In this document: one piece after another, positions 1-6,751 of the stretch | How positions within the stretch are numbered: the stretch's first letter is position 1 | Layout: every line of letters begins with the position of its first letter | Source of the DNA: Oscillospiraceae bacterium | GTDB lineage: Bacteria; Bacillota; Clostridia; Oscillospirales; Oscillospiraceae | Length of the DNA stretch: 9,906 bases | Reading direction: 5' to 3' | Assembly: GCA_028691385.1 (NCBI GenBank) | Contig: JAQUZL010000077.1 | Span: forward strand, 1 to 9,906 | Notes under the pieces: model-generated | Databases searched by the model: none | Told to the model about the DNA's origin: nothing | Seen by the model: only the letters and a program-made list of their open reading frames with translations | Translations under genes and position numbers: made by a program

Positions 1-1008
1 CAGCGCGTATTCGCGAATGCCATGCTTGCAGAGCACCTCGGTAAGCGTCTGCGTGATGGTGGGCGGGCTAACCAGATACCGGCTTGGGATGTGCAGGTCG
101 CCGTCATACTCCAAAATACCGGCATAGAGCGCATCCGTCACGCCGCCGCGGTCAAAGACGGAGAATGACGGATCGTCAAATGCGCGCGAAATTTCCAGCG
201 CGCGGTCGCCCCGGAAATTAAACAAAATCACGCTGTCGCCGTTTTCGATTTTTCCCACGGGCTTACCGCTTTTTGCAATGACAAACGGCGGCAGATCCTG
301 ATCAATGCAGGCGCTTTCATTGCGGTAAGCCTGAATGGCCGCAGCGGCGGACGCAAAATAACGCCCCTCGCCCAGCACATGGGTCTGCCAGCCGCGGCGC
401 ACCATGTCCCAGTCTGCTTCATACCGGTCCATGGTGATTTTCATGCGGCCGCCGCCGGAGGCAATTTCATAGTCAAGACCGGCCGCGCGGCACTGCGCCA
501 GAACTGCTTCCAGCTGCTGAACATACTCCAACGCAGAGGTTGCCGGCACATCGCGGCCATCGAGCAAAATATGGCAGCGTACACGCTGCACGCCGTCTTG
601 CTTTGCCCGCTCGATCATCGCAAGCAAATGACTGATATGGGAGTGGACGTTGCCATCGGAGAGAAGTCCGATAAAATGCAGCGTATGCGCGCCGCTGCGA
701 CAGTTGCCTGAGAGCGCTTCCCAAGTGCCCGATTGGAAGATTGCGCCGGTTTTGATACTTTCACCCACCAGACGGGCGCCCTGCGGGAAAACCTGGCCGC
801 AGCCAAGGGCGTTGTGACCAACCTCGGAGTTTCCCATGTCGCCGTCGGTCGGCAGGCCAACGGCTGTACCATGGGCTTTTAGACTGACATGCGGGCAGCT
901 TGCCCAAAGCGCATCCAAATTCGGCGTTTTTGCGCGGTAGACGGCGTCGCCCTCACCGTGATCGCCAAGGCCTACGCCATCCATAATGACCAGAACAACT
1001 CGCTTCAT
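1..1008 (-). CDS. gpmI: 2,3-bisphosphoglycerate-independent phosphoglycerate mutase, partial (C-terminus beyond left edge)
   Basis: Interconverts 3- and 2-phosphoglycerate in glycolysis and gluconeogenesis, in the cytoplasm, using two metal ions and a phosphoserine intermediate. The 336 visible codons form an unbroken frame running off the left edge. Residues 7-13 read VIMDGVG (first metal-binding Asp at 10). GDMGNSEVGHN at 56-66 carries the nucleophile Ser61. LLSDGNVHSH (115-124), DGRDVPATSA (150-159) and FRGDRA (265-270) are further family signatures. ASGGGRM followed by TMDRYEADW (about 183-200) is the version I associate with plant-like iPGMs rather than the Bacillus ISGRYYAMDRD form. Family members of this type run to roughly 550 residues, so about 200 should lie outside. 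I chose ATG at 1008 because GGATGGAG ends 6 bases before it; the in-frame ATG at 1020 has no spacing from a ribosome site. It lies 71 bases after asnB on the same strand with no clear terminator between, so co-transcription is possible. Confidence 0.96.
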   Translation of the reverse strand, partial: MKRVVLVIMDGVGLGDHGEGDAVYRAKTPNLDALWASCPHVSLKAHGTAVGLPTDGDMGNSEVGHNALGCGQVFPQGARLVGESIKTGAIFQSGTWEALSGNCRSGAHTLHFIGLLSDGNVHSHISHLLAMIERAKQDGVQRVRCHILLDGRDVPATSALEYVQQLEAVLAQCRAAGLDYEIASGGGRMKITMDRYEADWDMVRRGWQTHVLGEGRYFASAAAAIQAYRNESACIDQDLPPFVIAKSGKPVGKIENGDSVILFNFRGDRALEISRAFDDPSFSVFDRGGVTDALYAGILEYDGDLHIPSRYLVSPPTITQTLTEVLCKHGIREYAL

Positions 1009-1043
1009 ATGTTTCTCCATCCTTTGCTGTGAACGTTGCTTCT

Positions 1044-1072
1044 ATTTTACAATATTTTCTCCTGTAAAGCCA
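1044..1072 (-). promoter_or_regulatory. Weak candidate promoter with inverted repeat upstream of gpmI
   Basis: On the minus strand the asnB-gpmI gap contains TAAAAT (1049-1044), a good -10 match about 36 bases before the gpmI ATG. The best -35 at 17-bp spacing is TGGCTT, a poor match. A 6-bp inverted repeat, TTTACA (1046-1051) and TGTAAA (1063-1068), overlaps the -10 and could be an operator. No intrinsic terminator for asnB is visible here, so gpmI may instead be read from upstream. This is weak evidence, recorded because the gap otherwise holds nothing. Confidence 0.25.
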
Positions 1073-1079
1073 GCGGATA

Positions 1080-2888
1080 TTATACAATTGTTACATGATA
1101 TTTGCGCAGCCAATATCCGATTTGGAGAAAATAAGCAATGGTTTGCGGCGTGGTCATCAGCTGGCCATACCAGGGCAGGCTGCGCTGCTCGGTGAGCAGC
1201 TGCTCAAGGGCGCTGCGGTTAAAAATTTCCGGCAGTGGACTGGCCGGATCGTCAAGCTCCTTGCGCAGCAGGGCGGATACGGCGGCGTGATAGCTCGGAT
1301 TCCAGGTTTTGGGATAGGGACTCTTTTTGCGCTCCACAATTTCCTGGGGCAAAATATCATTCATGGCATGGCGCAGCAGTCCTTTTTCCCGCCCGTGATA
1401 ATCCTTATAGCGCCATGGCAGCGTATAGAGGTACTCTACAATGCGTTTGTCACAGAACGGAACGCGTACCTCGACGCCGGAAAACATGCTCATGCGATCC
1501 TTCCGGTCAAGCAGCGTTTGCATAAAGCCCTGCAGGTTCAAAACCATCATTTGCTTCATGCGCCGCTCCAATGGTTCGGTTCCCGGCAAAATATCGGCGC
1601 TGGCGATTGTCTGCGCATACCGGCGCATCACATATTCCCGCGGCGTTTCCTCGCGCAGATAGTCCGGGCGCAGGAAGCTTGCGCGGTAATCGGTGGTCTG
1701 CGCCCATGGGAAACCGGCCGCCTCCCGAATCTCCGGGTCGCGATACCATGGATAGCCGCCAAAGATTTCGTCGGCGCACTCGCCGGACAGCACCACGGTG
1801 TGGGTGTGCTTGACGGACTGGCACAAAAGCAGCATCGAGGCGTCCACATCCGCCATGCCCGGCAGGTCGCGCGCACGCACTGCGTCAAACAACGCCATGA
1901 CCAACTCTGGCGTGTCAAGTTCCACCCGGCGATGGCGCGAACCGAGATACTGCTGCATGATCTCGATGTAATGGTTGTCGGAATTGGGCTGGAATTTGCC
2001 GCTGCGAAAATAACGGTCATTGTCCCGATAGTCCACGGAATAGGTCGTGAGATCGCCCAATTCCTTCCTTGCAACGGAGGAAATGATGGACGAGTCCAGA
2101 CCGCCGGAGAGAAAGGTGCACAGCGGCACATCGGAAACAAGCTGCCTTTGAATGGCGTTGGTGACGAGATAGCGCGTTGTTTCTGCGGCCTGCTCAAACG
2201 TGTCCTGACATTCTCCGTCGCAGAGCCGCCAGTACTGCCGCAGCGACAGTCCGGTATCATCATATTGCGCGCACACGCCCGGCAGAAGCTCAAAAACGTC
2301 CTTAAAAATTCCGCAGCCCGGCGTTCTGCCCGGGCCAAGAAACACAATATCATAAAGCGCTTCCCTGGTCACATTGCTTTGCACTTCCGGGTGCTGCAGC
2401 AGCGCCTTGAGTTCCGAAGCAAAGATCAGTTTCTTTTCGCGTTGGGCGTAAAACAGCGGCTTCACGCCCATGGGATCACGGGCAAGATACAACGTTCGCT
2501 TGGGAGCGACATAGACGGCAAACGCAAAAATACCGTTAAAATGTTCGGCGCAGCGGTTTTTCCAACATAAAAAGCTGTTCAGCACGACCTCGGTGTCGCT
2601 GCTTGTGTCAAAGTCGTATCCAAGGCTTTGCAGCTCGTCGCGAAGCTCTGCGGCGTTATAAAGCTCTCCGTTATAGACGAGCGTGCAGCCGCTTTTCGTC
2701 ATGGGCTGGATCCCGCCCTTCGGATCCACCACGCACAGACGTCTATGCAGCAGCGCGCAGCCGTCTTGCACAAACATACCATCCTGATCCGGCCCCCGCG
2801 GGGCAAGTGACGCCGACATGGCAGCAAGGTATGCTTCCTGCCCGGTCGGCGCTTCATCAAATGTCAGTAATCCGGCAATTCCACACAT
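1080..2888 (-). CDS. asnB: Asparagine synthase, glutamine-hydrolysing
   Basis: Makes asparagine from aspartate, ATP and glutamine, via beta-aspartyl-AMP, in the cytoplasm. The protein has 602 residues and two domains. The N-terminal class II glutaminase begins MCGIAG, with catalytic Cys2 exposed once Met is removed. It has RGPD (31-34), HRRL (48-51), YNGE (72-75) and the SSDTE segment (96-100). The C-terminal synthetase domain carries the PP-loop SGGLDSS (261-267) and SGECADEIFGGY (368-379). These are the residues expected for glutamine hydrolysis, ammonia channelling and ATP binding, so it looks fully active. At about 600 residues it is longer than the E. coli AsnB (about 550) and nearer the Bacillus AsnB/AsnO type. 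The start is fixed by Cys2 and by AAAGGGGGA just upstream, which is itself buried in a hairpin (see 2889-2936). It lies 53 bases downstream of recG. Confidence 0.97.
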   Translation of the reverse strand: MCGIAGLLTFDEAPTGQEAYLAAMSASLAPRGPDQDGMFVQDGCALLHRRLCVVDPKGGIQPMTKSGCTLVYNGELYNAAELRDELQSLGYDFDTSSDTEVVLNSFLCWKNRCAEHFNGIFAFAVYVAPKRTLYLARDPMGVKPLFYAQREKKLIFASELKALLQHPEVQSNVTREALYDIVFLGPGRTPGCGIFKDVFELLPGVCAQYDDTGLSLRQYWRLCDGECQDTFEQAAETTRYLVTNAIQRQLVSDVPLCTFLSGGLDSSIISSVARKELGDLTTYSVDYRDNDRYFRSGKFQPNSDNHYIEIMQQYLGSRHRRVELDTPELVMALFDAVRARDLPGMADVDASMLLLCQSVKHTHTVVLSGECADEIFGGYPWYRDPEIREAAGFPWAQTTDYRASFLRPDYLREETPREYVMRRYAQTIASADILPGTEPLERRMKQMMVLNLQGFMQTLLDRKDRMSMFSGVEVRVPFCDKRIVEYLYTLPWRYKDYHGREKGLLRHAMNDILPQEIVERKKSPYPKTWNPSYHAAVSALLRKELDDPASPLPEIFNRSALEQLLTEQRSLPWYGQLMTTPQTIAYFLQIGYWLRKYHVTIV

Positions 2889-2936
2889 AAAAATCCCCCT
2901 TTGGCAATCTGTTACAGACTATGCCGCAGGGGGATT
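2889..2936 (-). promoter_or_regulatory. Hairpin that pairs the asnB ribosome-binding site; also terminator-like for recG
   Basis: In the minus-strand RNA, AATCCCCCT (2936-2928) pairs perfectly with AGGGGGATT (2900-2892). After a 2-nt mismatch, GGCA pairs with TGCC, and a small TCTG/CAGA helix fits in the loop. The 3' arm contains the whole asnB Shine-Dalgarno AGGGGGA, and it is followed by U residues (2893-2889) that abut the AUG. The structure is seen in the sequence. Two readings are possible: an intrinsic terminator for recG, or an attenuator or translational switch for asnB. No separate asnB promoter is evident downstream of the recG stop. Confidence 0.7.
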
Positions 2937-2941
2937 CACGG

Positions 2942-4969
2942 TTAATTCAGCGCAATCTCGTCCGCGCCGAACAGGGCGCGAACACGCGCAAGTAGCGATT
3001 CGGAGCGGACGAACTGCGCCATATCGCAGTCGGCGCAGGCCTGCTGCGCCTGTTTCAGCGTTTCAAGATCGGCAGAGAGGTTCGCAACCTTGAATTCGGG
3101 CAGACCATGCTGCCGCTGCCCGAAGAAATCACCTGGGCCGCGCAGCGCCAGATCCTGCTCGGCGATGCGGAAGCCGTCGTTGCTGTCACACAGCGCCTTC
3201 AGGCGCTGCTTTGTTTCAAACGATGAATTCTCACTGACCAAAATGCAGTAGGATTGATCCTTGCCGCGGCCAACGCGGCCGCGCAGCTGGTGCAGCTGAC
3301 TCAGACCGAAGCGATCGGCGTTTTCGATGACAATCAAGGTGGCATTCGGCACGTCCACGCCCACTTCGATGACGGTGGTGGCGACCAAAACATCGGCGCT
3401 GCCGGCAGAAAAATCGGCCATGACCTGCTCTTTGTCCTTCATCCTGCCGTGGAGCAGGGCCACGCGCAGCTCCGGGAACAAGTGCTTTTGCAGGGCGTCT
3501 GCCCATGCTTCGGCGGCTTTGATGGATGCGTCGTCCGTCTGCTCGATGGCGGGGCAGACAATATAAACCTGATGATGCGCCGCGACCTGCTTGCGAATGA
3601 ATGCGTTCACACGGCTGCGCAGACGTTCGCTGACAAGAAACGTGTCCACCTCCTGCCGCCCGGGCGGGCGCTCATCAATGACAGACAGGTCAAGATCACC
3701 GTATAAAATCAGCGAGAGGGTACGCGGAATTGGGGTTGCGGACAGCACCAAAAGATGCACGCCGGAGCCTTTTGCGGTCAGCCTTGCGCGCTGGGAAACG
3801 CCGAAGCGCTGCTGTTCGTCGGTGATGACGAGGGCAAGATCGTGAAATGTGGTGTTCTCTGAGAGCAGCGCGTGCGTACCGATAATGAGCTGAGCACTGC
3901 CGTCTGCCGCGCGCTGCTGGGCGCGGCGCTTTTCGGCGGCGGGCAGCTGCCCGGTGATGCACGCGGTTTCAATGCCAAGCTGCGCCATCAGCGGCGCGAG
4001 TGTTTTTGCATGTTGCTCGGCGAGAATTTCGGTGGGCGCCATCAGCGCCGCCTGATGACCGCTCTTTATGACGCAGTAGGCGGCCGCAGCGGCGACCAGC
4101 GTTTTGCCGCTGCCCACATCGCCTTGCACCAGACGGTTCATCGGCTGGGAAGCGGCAAGATCGCGGCAAATTTCGCCGATGGCGCGCAGCTGCGCGGCGG
4201 TCATCTGGAAGGGGAGCAGCTGCAAAAACGGCGTGGGGTCAACGGTTTGACAGGGCTGACAGGCAACGGTATCCCGCTGGGCGCGGAGTAGGGAAAGGCC
4301 TGCAGAGAAAACGAAAAACTCCTCAAAGACCAGTCTGCGCCGCGCGTCTTGGAGCAACGCATAGGAGTCGGGGTTGTGAATTTGCCGGTAGGCGCGATTC
4401 GCGTCCGTCAGGCGAAAACGCGCTTGCAGCGGCGCGGGAATGACGTCCGGCAGCGCGGCAAGGCATGCGTCCATGGCCTGCAAAATCAGCTTACCGAGCA
4501 GCTTGTTACTGACGCCTGCAGTCAAACGGTAGACGGGTAAAATGCGCCGCGTCAAAACGCCGACGCTGTCTGCAGCCTCAAAAACCGGGTTCGCCATAGA
4601 AAGCCCATTTTCGTCTTTCTTTCCGTAAAATACGTAGCGCTGTCCATAGACAAGCTGCTCTGCAACAAAGCGCTGGTTAAAATAGGCCAGATTCAGCCGC
4701 CCGGTTTGATCTGCGACGGTGACGCGGGTACAGTCCAGACCCTGCCGAATATAGCTCGTGCGCGGCTGCGTGACGACCATTGCCTCGAAGCAGGCGTTTT
4801 GTTCCGGCAACAGATCCGCAATGGCGCGCAGCGCCGTTCGGTCTTCGTAGTCGCGGGGAAAATCGGTCAGCAGATCATAGAGTGTGCGAATGCCGAGCTG
4901 CGCAAGCTGCGCGGCACGCGCCGCGCCGACGCCCTTGAGCGCAGTGACGGGTGCAAATAAGTCTGCCAT
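2942..4969 (-). CDS. recG: ATP-dependent DNA helicase RecG
   Basis: A double-stranded DNA translocase that remodels stalled replication forks and branch-migrates Holliday junctions and D-/R-loops. It has 675 residues, the usual length. The N-terminus has a helix-hairpin-helix-like LKGVGAARAAQLAQLGI (11-27) and an OB-fold wedge region (about 60-150). Helicase motifs follow in order: I GDVGSGKT (283-290), Ia APTEILAEQH (311-320), II DEQQ (384-387), III SATPIPRT (410-417), and V/VI TTVIEVGVDVPNA then QLRGRVGRG (531-543, 561-569). The C-terminal GPGDFFGQRQHG (611-622) is typical of RecG. Motif II reads DEQQ where the commonest RecG form is DEQH; Asp and Glu are kept, so activity is expected. ATG at 4969 follows AAAGGAGA with 6-base spacing. 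It has its own promoter just after the rpsT terminator and is the first gene of a likely recG-asnB-gpmI stretch. Confidence 0.97.
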   Translation of the reverse strand: MADLFAPVTALKGVGAARAAQLAQLGIRTLYDLLTDFPRDYEDRTALRAIADLLPEQNACFEAMVVTQPRTSYIRQGLDCTRVTVADQTGRLNLAYFNQRFVAEQLVYGQRYVFYGKKDENGLSMANPVFEAADSVGVLTRRILPVYRLTAGVSNKLLGKLILQAMDACLAALPDVIPAPLQARFRLTDANRAYRQIHNPDSYALLQDARRRLVFEEFFVFSAGLSLLRAQRDTVACQPCQTVDPTPFLQLLPFQMTAAQLRAIGEICRDLAASQPMNRLVQGDVGSGKTLVAAAAAYCVIKSGHQAALMAPTEILAEQHAKTLAPLMAQLGIETACITGQLPAAEKRRAQQRAADGSAQLIIGTHALLSENTTFHDLALVITDEQQRFGVSQRARLTAKGSGVHLLVLSATPIPRTLSLILYGDLDLSVIDERPPGRQEVDTFLVSERLRSRVNAFIRKQVAAHHQVYIVCPAIEQTDDASIKAAEAWADALQKHLFPELRVALLHGRMKDKEQVMADFSAGSADVLVATTVIEVGVDVPNATLIVIENADRFGLSQLHQLRGRVGRGKDQSYCILVSENSSFETKQRLKALCDSNDGFRIAEQDLALRGPGDFFGQRQHGLPEFKVANLSADLETLKQAQQACADCDMAQFVRSESLLARVRALFGADEIALN

Positions 4970-5001
4970 GGCAATCTCCTTTGCATAAAATAATTCTTTA
5001 T

Positions 5002-5030
5002 ATTATAGTAGAGAATCTGCGGCAGGGCAA
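5002..5030 (-). promoter_or_regulatory. Sigma-A type promoter for recG
   Basis: On the minus strand, TTGCCC (5030-5025), 17 bp, TATAAT (5007-5002). The -10 is perfect and the -35 matches 4 of 6. Predicted transcription start is near 4995, leaving a leader of about 25 bases that carries the recG ribosome site. The -35 begins one base after the rpsT terminator U-tract. Confidence 0.7.
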
Positions 5031-5062
5031 GAAAAAAGACTTCCTCTTTCGAGGAAGTCTTT
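5031..5062 (-). terminator. Intrinsic terminator of rpsT
   Basis: Minus-strand RNA forms a perfect 12-bp stem, AAAGACTTCCTC (5062-5051) with GAGGAAGTCTTT (5046-5035), closed by a GAAA tetraloop and running into six U residues. It begins 13 bases after the rpsT stop codon. Confidence 0.93.
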
Positions 5063-5075
5063 GAAAATGCACGCA

Positions 5076-5342
5076 TTAGGCAATCTTGTTCATTTTCAGC
5101 GTGATATTGCTCTTTTTCCGGGCGGCGGTATTCTTGTGCAGAATCCCCTTCTTCACAGCCTGGTCGATGGTCTTGACGGCGGTTGCGTAAGCGGTCTGAG
5201 CAGCCTCACGGTTGTCTTCCACAGCAGCGGCAACTTCAAACTTTTTGATGGCTGTCTTCAGCGCGGACTTTGCAGCACGGTTTGTCTCGCTGCGATCAGC
5301 GGTGGTGAGAACACGCTTTTTTGCGGACTTAATATTAGGCAC
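5076..5342 (-). CDS. rpsT: 30S ribosomal protein S20
   Basis: Binds 16S rRNA at the base of the 30S subunit body and helps assembly. The protein has 88 residues and is highly basic, with the S20 opening PNIKSAKKR, an internal NRAAKSALKTAIKKF (21-35) and the C-terminal motif GILHKNTAARKKS (about 66-78). Length and motif order match the family. The start codon is GTG (5342-5340) behind a full AGGAGGTG site (5348-5355) with short, optimal spacing; no upstream ATG in frame is plausible. It is monocistronic, with its own promoter (5405-5433) and a strong terminator, and divergent from gpr. The rpsT-gpr adjacency also occurs in Bacillus, which supports both calls. Confidence 0.97.
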   Translation of the reverse strand: MPNIKSAKKRVLTTADRSETNRAAKSALKTAIKKFEVAAAVEDNREAAQTAYATAVKTIDQAVKKGILHKNTAARKKSNITLKMNKIA

Positions 5343-5404
5343 GGTAACACCTCCTCCGGGTACTTGTAATTTCCATTCATAAAAATGGTCTCATGCAAAA
5401 ATCA

Positions 5405-5433
5405 ATTATAGCGGAAGGAGGTCGTAAAATCAA
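5405..5433 (-). promoter_or_regulatory. Sigma-A promoter for rpsT
   Basis: On the minus strand, TTGATT (5433-5428), 17 bp, TATAAT (5410-5405). The -10 is perfect, the spacing is optimal and the -35 starts TTGA. Predicted start is near 5398, giving a leader of about 55 bases. That leader contains a weak 5-bp hairpin (CCATT 5373-5377 with AATGG 5384-5388) and the AGGAGGTG ribosome site. Confidence 0.8.
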
Positions 5434-5459
5434 TATATTTTTTAACTTTTTTCATAAAT
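5431..5459 (+). promoter_or_regulatory. Candidate sporulation (sigma-G/F-like) promoter for gpr
   Basis: CAATA (5431-5435) and CATAAAT (5453-5459), 17 bases apart, loosely resemble the GHATR / CATNHTA pattern of forespore sigma factors, each with one mismatch. They sit about 50 bases before the gpr ATG. Forespore control is known for gpr in Bacillus; assigning it to this site is inference. The upstream half overlaps the rpsT -35 on the other strand. Confidence 0.3.
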
Positions 5460-5505
5460 ATTGCTGTATTGCGAAAAATATCAGATAGGAAATGGAGTGT
5501 GGCAC

Positions 5506-6396
5506 ATGAAACGTACGGATTTGGCGGCAGAGGCAAGGCAGCTTTGGCAGGAATCTGCCGATCAAACAACCAAACTGACCGGCGTGGCGGCAAAGGACTA
5601 TCACCGGCGCGGCGTGCCGATCACGCAGATTGAGATTTTGAACGAGCAGGGAAGTCAGGCGCTTGGAAAGCCGATAGGAAATTATCTCACGCTGGATTTG
5701 CGTGCCGCAGCGCGCGACGGCACGCAGGCGCTCGCTGCGGCAAAAGCGCTCAGCGAGGAGCTGCTGGCGCTCACGAAGCTGCGTAAAAAGGATAAAATAC
5801 TCATCATTGGCCTCGGCAATGCCGCCGTGACGCCGGATGCGCTTGGACCCAAGGTGCTGGAAAATTTGCTGATTACGCGGCATCTGGTAGAGAAGCTGCC
5901 GGAGCATTTTGGCTCCTTTCGGCAGGTTTCCGCGCTTGCGCCGGGCGTGTTGGCCACAACCGGCCTGGAAAGTCTGGAAATCGTGAAGGGCGTCTGCGCG
6001 CATGTTGCGCCGGATCAAATCATTGTTATTGACGCGTTGGCTTCGCGCGCGCTTGCGCGCGTGTGCACGTCGGTGCAGCTGACGGATACGGGAATCGTGC
6101 CCGGCTCCGGCGTCGGAAACCACCGGGAACGCTTTTGCAGGGAAAGCCTTGGCGCACCGGTCACAGCCATCGGCGTTCCCACGGTAGTGGACGCGGCCAC
6201 ATTGGTCGCCGATGCGATGGGCATGGAGGATGTGCCGGCCAATCTGGATTTGCCGGACGGTATGGTGGTAACGCCCAGCGATATTGACGCGCGAATTTCT
6301 TTTTTGGCCGGATTAATCGGAAAAAGTCTGAATTCGCTGTTTCATGCAAATCTCAGCGAGGAGGAACTGAATCTTTTTCGAAATGGTATTATGTAA
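5506..6396 (+). CDS. gpr: Spore germination endopeptidase GPR
   Basis: Made in the developing forespore and used at germination to cleave small acid-soluble spore proteins, freeing spore DNA and supplying amino acids. It has 296 residues from the chosen ATG, shorter than Bacillus Gpr (about 370). Family signatures: RTDLA (3-7), IIGLGNAAVTPDALGP (100-115), LATTGLES (149-156), IDALASR (175-181), DTGIVPGSGVGN (194-205) and GVPTVVDA (223-230). Asp111 and Asp176 sit where the two aspartates implicated in Bacillus Gpr catalysis would be expected; this alignment is by eye. ATG at 5506 is preceded by GGAG at 5494-5497, 8 bases away. A TTG at 5461 would add 15 residues but has no ribosome site. From the ATG the protein starts almost directly at RTDLA, leaving essentially no prosequence. 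No clear terminator follows. In Bacillus spoIIP comes next; here it is pyrG. Confidence 0.95.
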   Translation: MKRTDLAAEARQLWQESADQTTKLTGVAAKDYHRRGVPITQIEILNEQGSQALGKPIGNYLTLDLRAAARDGTQALAAAKALSEELLALTKLRKKDKILIIGLGNAAVTPDALGPKVLENLLITRHLVEKLPEHFGSFRQVSALAPGVLATTGLESLEIVKGVCAHVAPDQIIVIDALASRALARVCTSVQLTDTGIVPGSGVGNHRERFCRESLGAPVTAIGVPTVVDAATLVADAMGMEDVPANLDLPDGMVVTPSDIDARISFLAGLIGKSLNSLFHANLSEEELNLFRNGIM

Positions 6397-6660
6397 ATCG
6401 TATATTCAGATTCCACACAGGATTATGATTTGTGCATAACTCTGTGGAGATGTGGAAAAGTGTAGGAATTATCATGGCTTTCGGAATTCCCTGCGGCAGC
6501 ATCGGAATTGTGAAGTTTATGAATATTTATCTGTATATTTCTCGGAATAACGGTGCGTACGGTTTTTTACGTCGACGAAGAATAATGGCCAAAATCCACA
6601 AGAAAATGTGTTGAGTTTTGCAGAAAAGTACAACGGAATGTAGAACTGTAGAGTTTTTCC
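6397..6660. other. AT-richer intergenic region with DnaA-box-like cluster at 6431-6459
   Basis: No convincing gene lies here; the one 60-codon frame starts at a GTG without a ribosome site. Near the left end TGTGCATAA (6431-6439) is the exact reverse complement of TTATNCACA. TGTGGAAAA (6451-6459) fits the looser TTWTNCACA, and TGTGGAGAT (6443-6451) lies between them with two mismatches. Two further two-mismatch copies read the other way, GATTCCACA (6409-6417) and AAATCCACA (6592-6600). DnaA binding is inference from motif similarity. TCCACA (6412-6417) with either TGTGGA also makes a possible weak hairpin. No terminator for gpr is obvious. Confidence 0.4.
6465..6639 (+). repeat. Five same-strand GGAAT direct repeats
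   Basis: GGAAT starts at 6465, 6483, 6504, 6544 and 6635, always on the plus strand; the first three are GGAATT. The copies at 6483, 6504 and 6544 share the longer core TCGGAAT and lie 21 and 40 bases apart, roughly multiples of the DNA helical repeat. The repeats are seen directly; a role as protein-binding sites upstream of pyrG is only a guess, and chance is possible with so short a unit. Confidence 0.35.
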
Positions 6661-6689
6661 TTGACTGCCATTCCATCTGCGAGTAAAAT
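6661..6689 (+). promoter_or_regulatory. Sigma-A promoter for pyrG
   Basis: TTGACT (6661-6666), 17 bp, TAAAAT (6684-6689): 5 of 6 matches at each element with ideal spacing. Predicted start is near 6696, leaving a leader of about 55 bases before the pyrG ATG. Confidence 0.82.
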
Positions 6690-6713
6690 AGCCGTAGAGT
6701 ATTGGGCAAAATG

Positions 6714-6737
6714 CGGCGGAGATGGAGATGGCCGCCG
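6714..6737 (+). promoter_or_regulatory. GC-rich hairpin directly before the pyrG ribosome site
   Basis: CGGCGG (6714-6719) and CCGCCG (6732-6737) form a 6-bp GC-only stem with a 12-base purine-rich loop. The Shine-Dalgarno AGGAGG (6738-6743) begins at the next base, 8 bases before the ATG at 6752. There is no U-tract, so this is not a terminator; it might affect translation initiation or mRNA stability. Confidence 0.45.
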
Positions 6738-6751
6738 AGGAGGTATATCAG

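Noticed and set aside
1095..2570. A 491-codon plus-strand open frame opposite asnB
   Set aside because: It lies fully inside asnB on the other strand, has no recognisable domain, and reads as the mirror of a GC-rich coding sequence.
5411..5430. AAGGAGG-like sequence on the plus strand upstream of gpr
   Set aside because: No start codon follows at usable spacing; it lies within the spacer of the rpsT promoter and is probably coincidental.
6432..6614. A 60-codon plus-strand frame in the gpr-pyrG gap
   Set aside because: Starts at GTG without a ribosome site, overlaps the DnaA-like motifs and has no recognisable features.
6691..6710. Transcript start at GGGC near 6704 for Bacillus-like pyrG attenuation
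   Set aside because: It lies about 15 bases beyond the -10 and no leader terminator follows.
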